10,072 bases of DNA from Ekhidna sp. (GTDB taxonomy: Bacteria; Bacteroidota; Bacteroidia; Cytophagales; Cyclobacteriaceae): contig JABSPG010000116.1 in the NCBI GenBank assembly GCA_013214445.1, forward strand, positions 1 through 10,072, read 5' to 3'. Of the stretch, positions 6,338-10,072 are shown one piece after another. The position numbers and the translations under genes are program-made. The first letter of the stretch is position 1. Every line of letters starts with the position of its first letter. Below the pieces are notes generated by a model that saw only the letters and a list, made by a program, of their open reading frames with translations, made no database searches and was not told the DNA's origin.

Positions 6338-6994
6338 ATGATAAAATCCGTTTTCAAATTTCTTCTGACTGGTTTAGTAACGTTAATTATCATTGGGGTG
6401 TTGGCTTTCTTTTTTATTGATGAGTCCGTACCTAGTGGGACGAAAGGGCAAGATGCGGAGGAGCTTGCTGATGAGATGTTAAAGGCCCTGAATAAGTCAG
6501 CATTTGATACGGTCTCAGTCATTGAGTTCACTTATCCCAGAGGTCACTCTTATGTTTGGAACAGGTCTGAAAATACCGTGCAAGTAAGGTGGGATCAAAA
6601 TGATGTTTTCTTAAACTTGAATGAGTCTACTGAGGAATTTAGCTCACTCCAGTACGAGGCATATGAATACTTTATAAATGACTCTTTTTGGCTTATTGCA
6701 CCCTTTAAGGTTCGGGATAATGGGGTGATTAGGTCTTTTGTAGATGTTGAAGATGGTAGAGGCTTGCTGGTCACCTATACATCAGGTGGAGTTACTCCAG
6801 GGGATAGTTACCTTTGGATCATCGATCAGAATGGATTTCCAACAGCATGGAAGCTATGGACCTCCAATGTTCCCATCGGAGGTTTGAAGATCGGCTGGGG
6901 TGGATGGGTAGAAAAAGGAGGAGTCTGGTTTTCTACGTTTCACCCGAGTCAGATTATCGACCTAGAAATAACCAATTTGAAGGTCACTTATTGA
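6338..6994 (+). CDS. Membrane-anchored protein, possibly DUF6503-like
   Basis: A 218-aa protein of unknown function. Residues about 6-27 form one hydrophobic segment after two lysines, with no AxA or lipobox, so it is probably an uncleaved anchor with the remainder outside the cytoplasmic membrane. The soluble part is rich in aromatic beta-strand-like stretches (VSVIEFTYPRGHSYVWN, 59-75; NDSFWLIAPFKVRDNG, 114-129; SGGVTPGDSYLWIIDQNG, 149-166; WKLWTSNVPIGGLKIGWGGW, 171-190). This resembles LolA-fold-like DUF6503 proteins of Bacteroidota, a comparison from memory. The gene converges with aroA and overlaps it by 7 bases. The ATG at 6338 is preferred because it gives a normal membrane N-terminus. 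Confidence 0.75.
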   Translation: MIKSVFKFLLTGLVTLIIIGVLAFFFIDESVPSGTKGQDAEELADEMLKALNKSAFDTVSVIEFTYPRGHSYVWNRSENTVQVRWDQNDVFLNLNESTEEFSSLQYEAYEYFINDSFWLIAPFKVRDNGVIRSFVDVEDGRGLLVTYTSGGVTPGDSYLWIIDQNGFPTAWKLWTSNVPIGGLKIGWGGWVEKGGVWFSTFHPSQIIDLEITNLKVTY

Positions 6995-8205
6995 ATCACG
7001 ACTCCCAGCTTTTTCATTTCTTCCCAAAAGGCTGGATAGGATTTTTCTACAACACCAGGGTCATCAATTTCAACATCCATCAGTTGTGATAATGGAGCGA
7101 ATGCCATCGCCATTCGATGATCTTCATAGGTTTCGACAGTGAGCGAGTCTGGTAATTGCTTTGAAGGATGCAGAATCCATGTTCCTGATTCCTCTTCCAA
7201 AGAAGCTCCTATCTTCTTCAATTCGTTTTGCATAGCGGCGATACGATCTGTTTCTTTGATCTTCAGGCTTTCTAATCCTGTCATTTCTAATCTGACGCCA
7301 GAGGCAGCAGCAGCTACCATCACGGTTTGGGCAAGATCAGGGCAATTCTTGAAATCTAGCTTCAGGTTACTGTCGGCAATTTGCTTTTTTGATAAGCTGA
7401 CTCCTTCCGAATCAAAAGAGGAGGCTACTCCTAATTTTTCCATTATTGCAGCGATCTGACGATCACCTTGGGTAGAATTATCTCTGACTGTGAGTAATTT
7501 CAACGAATCTGATTCAGATAATGCGATTAGGGTGTACCAATAACTAGCTCCAGACCAATCACCTTCAATTACATAGCTGGTGGACATATAGTTCTGAGAT
7601 TTCACCTCAATCCGTTGACCTTCCCAAAGTGAATTCACCCCGAAAGCGCTCATGAGATCTAGCGTCATTTGAATGTAGGGTCTGCTATAGATTTCTGTAG
7701 TAAGGTTGATGATTAGTCCTTGAGGTAAGCATGGTGCAATCATCAATAATGCACTGATGTATTGGCTGCTAATATTGCCGGGCAGATTAAGCTCTGAAAT
7801 GACCTGATTCTCCATCTTATCTATGATCAACGGAGGGTAGCCTTCATTTTCTTTGTAGGAGATCTTAGCTCCGATATCTCTCAGTGAATCCACAAGCGGA
7901 CCAATGGGTCGTTGCTTCATTCGATCGGTCCCAGTGATGGTGGCATTCGTTCCCTTCAGTGCTAAAAAAGCAGTTAGAAATCGCATCGTTGTGCCTGCAT
8001 CTTTCACATCGAAAAAATCACCTCGCTCTGTGAGTAATTTCACCATTGTCCGCGTGTCGCGGGCATTAGATACATTTTCAATATTTGAACTCTGTCCTGA
8101 TGCCAACGCATTTATGATAAGCGCTCTATTACTCTCGCTCTTGGAGGATTCTAGCTTGATTTCCCCACTAATTGGCGTGTTGATTTTTTTTAATCGAATT
8201 TTCAA
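6988..8205 (-). CDS. aroA: 3-phosphoshikimate 1-carboxyvinyltransferase (EPSP synthase)
   Basis: A 405-aa cytoplasmic enzyme of the shikimate pathway joining shikimate-3-phosphate and phosphoenolpyruvate to form EPSP, before chorismate. Visible motifs: SSKSESNRAL (20-29) for the substrate loop, AGTTMRFLTA (70-79) for the PEP loop, QYISALLM (148-155), EGDWSGASYW (214-223), D290 in the catalytic Asp region, KIKETDRIAAM (315-325), and EDHRMAMAFAPL (361-372). The usual Pro-Gly of the first loop is Glu-Ser, and the Pro after MR is Phe76. There is no upstream ATG: an in-frame TGA lies seven codons before TTG 8203-8205, and the first internal Met is residue 54, inside the enzyme, so TTG is taken as start. 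It is slightly shorter than E. coli AroA (427 aa). Confidence 0.95.
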   Translation of the reverse strand: MKIRLKKINTPISGEIKLESSKSESNRALIINALASGQSSNIENVSNARDTRTMVKLLTERGDFFDVKDAGTTMRFLTAFLALKGTNATITGTDRMKQRPIGPLVDSLRDIGAKISYKENEGYPPLIIDKMENQVISELNLPGNISSQYISALLMIAPCLPQGLIINLTTEIYSRPYIQMTLDLMSAFGVNSLWEGQRIEVKSQNYMSTSYVIEGDWSGASYWYTLIALSESDSLKLLTVRDNSTQGDRQIAAIMEKLGVASSFDSEGVSLSKKQIADSNLKLDFKNCPDLAQTVMVAAAASGVRLEMTGLESLKIKETDRIAAMQNELKKIGASLEEESGTWILHPSKQLPDSLTVETYEDHRMAMAFAPLSQLMDVEIDDPGVVEKSYPAFWEEMKKLGVVIQ

Positions 8206-8273
8206 GTTCTGGCAGGTTTTTTGTCAAACACTTTACAACTATTCACGTTGCTAAGTTGTCAATAATAAACAAT
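8206..8273. other. Intergenic region between aroA and the 51-aa ORF
   Basis: A 68-base gap between the aroA start and the small plus-strand ORF. It should hold the aroA promoter if aroA is not read from aroB. No convincing TTG/TAnnTTTG pair was found on either strand. On the minus strand a TTGACA is followed by TAGTTGTA, which matches the -7 box only weakly. Confidence 0.35.
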
Positions 8274-8429
8274 ATGTTAAGATCAAGCACCATCGGAAAA
8301 TTACTCGCCTCATTAGCCTTGGGAGCACTCACTTTTTTTCTAAGCGCACCTAAAAAATTGCTCAAGAAGAGACAAGTGCAAACATCACAGGACAGCTCCA
8401 TGAGAGAAAAAGAGGATTTGTTTATTTGA
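8274..8429 (+). CDS. Putative small single-span membrane protein
   Basis: A 51-aa ORF in the gap between aroA and aroB, on the opposite strand to both. Residues about 7-24 (IGKLLASLALGALTFFLS) form one hydrophobic helix, followed at once by APKKLLKKR, a positive-inside patch, then a polar tail. The helix with 'G.l...laLGAl...l.APK' resembles the N-terminus of YtxH-type proteins, but the rest of that domain is missing. The ATG at 8274 has no Shine-Dalgarno, as is common here. It ends 8 bases into the 3' end of aroB. A membrane-protein amino acid pattern favours a real gene over a chance ORF, but no homologue is recognised with confidence. Confidence 0.45.
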   Translation: MLRSSTIGKLLASLALGALTFFLSAPKKLLKKRQVQTSQDSSMREKEDLFI

Positions 8430-9444
8430 GCACCTCTTTTAATATGTCGTCTGAAACCAAGACATCATAGGCGCAGTGACCGATTCTCTCAAGCAAAGAG
8501 AATCGGATGCCCATATTGTCATTTTTCTTGTCCTGCATTAGGTATTTCATGAGTATTTCATATGAAGGTATTTTCCTTCGGTCTTGATAGATTTCGCTAA
8601 GGTAATTTTCAATATCGGCTTCTTCATTGCTTGATAGGATTCCAGACTGTACCGCTAACTTATTTTCTATGAGCATCCCAATAGCAATGGCTTCTCCATG
8701 TGTCAATGGCTTTTCGGTTGATAGAAAATACGTTTCTATAGCGTGACCAATTGTATGTCCGTAGTTCAAGGTTTTTCTAAGCCCGTTTTCTTTTGGGTCT
8801 GCGGTGACTATTTCATTCTTCACTTGTATGGACCTTGGTATGAGCGTCTCCCAATTAATTTCTTCAAAGGGAGTATTTATCAAATAATCCCATTGATCTG
8901 AACTTTGAATCAGTGAGTGCTTGATAATTTCAGCAAAACCCGATTTGAATTCTCTGGCGGATAGTGTTTTCAAAAATACTGTGTCAACAATGACCGCATT
9001 TGGTTCTTGAAAAAGGCCAATGTGATTTTTCAGTCCGTTGAAGTCCACTCCAAGCTTACCACCTATGCTAGCATCCACCTGTGATAGGAGCGTGGTTGGG
9101 ATGTTAATGAACGGAATTCCTCGTTTATAGGTGGAAGCACAAAACCCACCCATATCACCAATAACTCCTCCTCCCAGATTGATTAAAAGACTCTTGCGAG
9201 AGAAGCCAAAATCGGTCATTTTTTGCCATATGTATTCACAAGTAGAAAGTGTTTTGTTCAGCTCACCACTTGAGATTTCGATCGTCAGTGATTTGTCCAA
9301 ATTGAGCAATGGCAAACAAAACTCTCTTGTATGCTCATCCACCAGGAATGCGTACTTGTCTGGCTGTAGATGATCAATCTTTTGTGCCAAATCTTGAGTT
9401 GCACTTGTTGATATTGAGAGGTATGAAGGAAGATTATTAGACAT
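8422..9444 (-). CDS. aroB: 3-dehydroquinate synthase
   Basis: A 340-aa cytoplasmic enzyme of the shikimate pathway converting DAHP to 3-dehydroquinate with NAD+ and a divalent metal. The NAD-binding loop GGGVIGDMGGF is at 91-101, followed by YKRGIPFINIPTTLLSQVDA (106-125) and SIGGKLGVDF. The metal site is recognisable: E172 in GFAEIIKH, H230 in the NYGHTIGHAIE block (H234 is the likely second active-site His), and H249 in HGEAIAIGM. Length is usual for the family. The ATG at 9444 is clear. It diverges from the proline dehydrogenase gene with 61 bases between. aroA follows on the same strand after 216 bases, so the two may form one transcript or separate ones. Confidence 0.96.
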   Translation of the reverse strand: MSNNLPSYLSISTSATQDLAQKIDHLQPDKYAFLVDEHTREFCLPLLNLDKSLTIEISSGELNKTLSTCEYIWQKMTDFGFSRKSLLINLGGGVIGDMGGFCASTYKRGIPFINIPTTLLSQVDASIGGKLGVDFNGLKNHIGLFQEPNAVIVDTVFLKTLSAREFKSGFAEIIKHSLIQSSDQWDYLINTPFEEINWETLIPRSIQVKNEIVTADPKENGLRKTLNYGHTIGHAIETYFLSTEKPLTHGEAIAIGMLIENKLAVQSGILSSNEEADIENYLSEIYQDRRKIPSYEILMKYLMQDKKNDNMGIRFSLLERIGHCAYDVLVSDDILKEVLK

Positions 9445-9456
9445 TTTCTTAAACAG

Positions 9457-9486
9457 GTGATGGTGTGAATCTGTTAGCTATCTTTG
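9457..9486 (+). promoter_or_regulatory. Candidate promoter of the proline dehydrogenase gene
   Basis: TATCTTTG at 9479-9486 matches the Bacteroidota -7 consensus TAnnTTTG exactly. The -33 element is imperfect: GTG at 9457-9459 instead of TTG, 19 bases upstream. The expected transcript start would be near 9491-9493, giving a leader of about 13-15 bases before the ATG at 9506. The exact -7 box in the short gap between divergent genes makes this the best promoter candidate in the window. Confidence 0.5.
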
Positions 9487-9505
9487 CACACCGATTTTCA
9501 AAAAT

Positions 9506-10072
9506 ATGCAATCAGATCCAATCAATTTTGACGATACTGCAACTGCCTTTGCCCATCGGACGACCGGTGAATTGAAGAACTCACACTTTGTTTTTTCAAG
9601 TATGAGCAAACCTTGGATGGTAAAGGTGGGTACAGCGATGACAAATTTGTCTTTGGCCTTGCGATTGCCTGTCAAAGGAATTATCAAAAAAACGCTGTTT
9701 AATCAGTTCTGTGGTGGCGAATCTATTAGTGATTGTAGAAGAACCATTGATCAATTAGGAGCCCACAATGTGCAAACAATTCTAGATTATTCGGTTGAGG
9801 GGCTGCAAAATGAAGCTGGTTACGATGAGACAAAAGATGAGGCTCTTCGAGTGGTTGATTTCGCTGCGGATAATCCTAACATTCCTTTTTGTGTCTTAAA
9901 GCTTTCAGGTCTTGGTTCTACAGATTTGATGACTAGAGCACAAAACAATGAAGCACTCACTGAAACGGAAAAGTCCATGCTTGACAAGGCAGAGCAGCGG
10001 GTAGATCAGATAGTACAGAAAGCGAGCGAGAGAGGGTTGATGGTTATGATTGATGCTGAGGAATCTTGGTTT
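9506..10072 (+). CDS. Proline dehydrogenase, N-terminal part (cut by window edge)
   Basis: The first 189 residues of a monofunctional proline dehydrogenase, the FAD enzyme oxidising L-proline to pyrroline-5-carboxylate at the membrane face. Recognisable blocks are FNQFCGGES (65-73), LDYSVEG (93-99), VLKLSGLG (130-137) and MIDAEESWF (181-189), which fit the first strands of the PRODH beta/alpha barrel. The N-terminus FDDTATAFAHRTTGEL is typical of Bacteroidota members. No ribbon-helix-helix DNA-binding domain precedes it and none would fit, so it is not a full PutA. Residues after 189, including the FAD and proline-binding C-terminal motifs, are outside the window. The ATG at 9506 lies just after an exact -7 promoter element. 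Confidence 0.9.
   Translation, partial: MQSDPINFDDTATAFAHRTTGELKNSHFVFSSMSKPWMVKVGTAMTNLSLALRLPVKGIIKKTLFNQFCGGESISDCRRTIDQLGAHNVQTILDYSVEGLQNEAGYDETKDEALRVVDFAADNPNIPFCVLKLSGLGSTDLMTRAQNNEALTETEKSMLDKAEQRVDQIVQKASERGLMVMIDAEESWF

Noticed and set aside
9478..9687. 69-aa minus-strand ORF beside aroB
   Set aside because: It lies opposite the proline dehydrogenase N-terminus, whose conserved motifs confirm the plus strand.

Overview
The window looks like chromosomal DNA from a Bacteroidota bacterium, probably of the Cytophagales type. The pointers are low G+C, a tail at the left edge resembling a type IX secretion (T9SS) sorting domain, a Lacal_2735-family small protein, a Bacteroidota-style EPSP synthase, and TAnnTTTG-like promoter candidates instead of sigma70 boxes. 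No rRNA, tRNA, CRISPR array, insertion sequence or phage gene was seen.

Left half (225-5327, minus strand): one compact run of eight genes built around light-dependent flavoproteins. In transcription order they are a 54-aa Lacal_2735-type protein, a small FMN-binding split-barrel flavin reductase, a TIGR03643/DUF2805 HTH-like protein, a 370-aa photolyase-like protein with apparently permuted domain order, a 488-aa cryptochrome/photolyase, a YeeZ-like atypical SDR, a second flavin reductase, and a 44-aa DUF2256 zinc-ribbon-like protein. Several junctions overlap (1, 4, 28 and 11 bases), so the set is probably co-transcribed and partly translationally coupled. Two photolyase homologues with two flavin reductases suggest a photoreactivation or photoreception module with its own flavin-reducing or redox support; that role is inferred.

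Middle (5380-6994): a secreted PD40/TolB-like beta-propeller protein (minus) diverges from a membrane-anchored 218-aa protein of unknown function (plus).

Right half (6988-10072): the shikimate genes aroA (minus, TTG start) and aroB (minus), separated by 216 bases holding a 51-aa plus-strand ORF with one membrane segment. aroB diverges from a proline dehydrogenase gene that runs off the right edge and has a recognisable Bacteroidota -7 element.

Four items come from reading beyond the long ORFs: the DUF2256 gene (TTG start), the Lacal_2735 gene, the 51-aa ORF between aroA and aroB, and the C-terminal fragment at the left edge. No gene-free stretch exceeds 300 bases; the longest are 103-224 and 8206-8273, and nothing firm was found in either.
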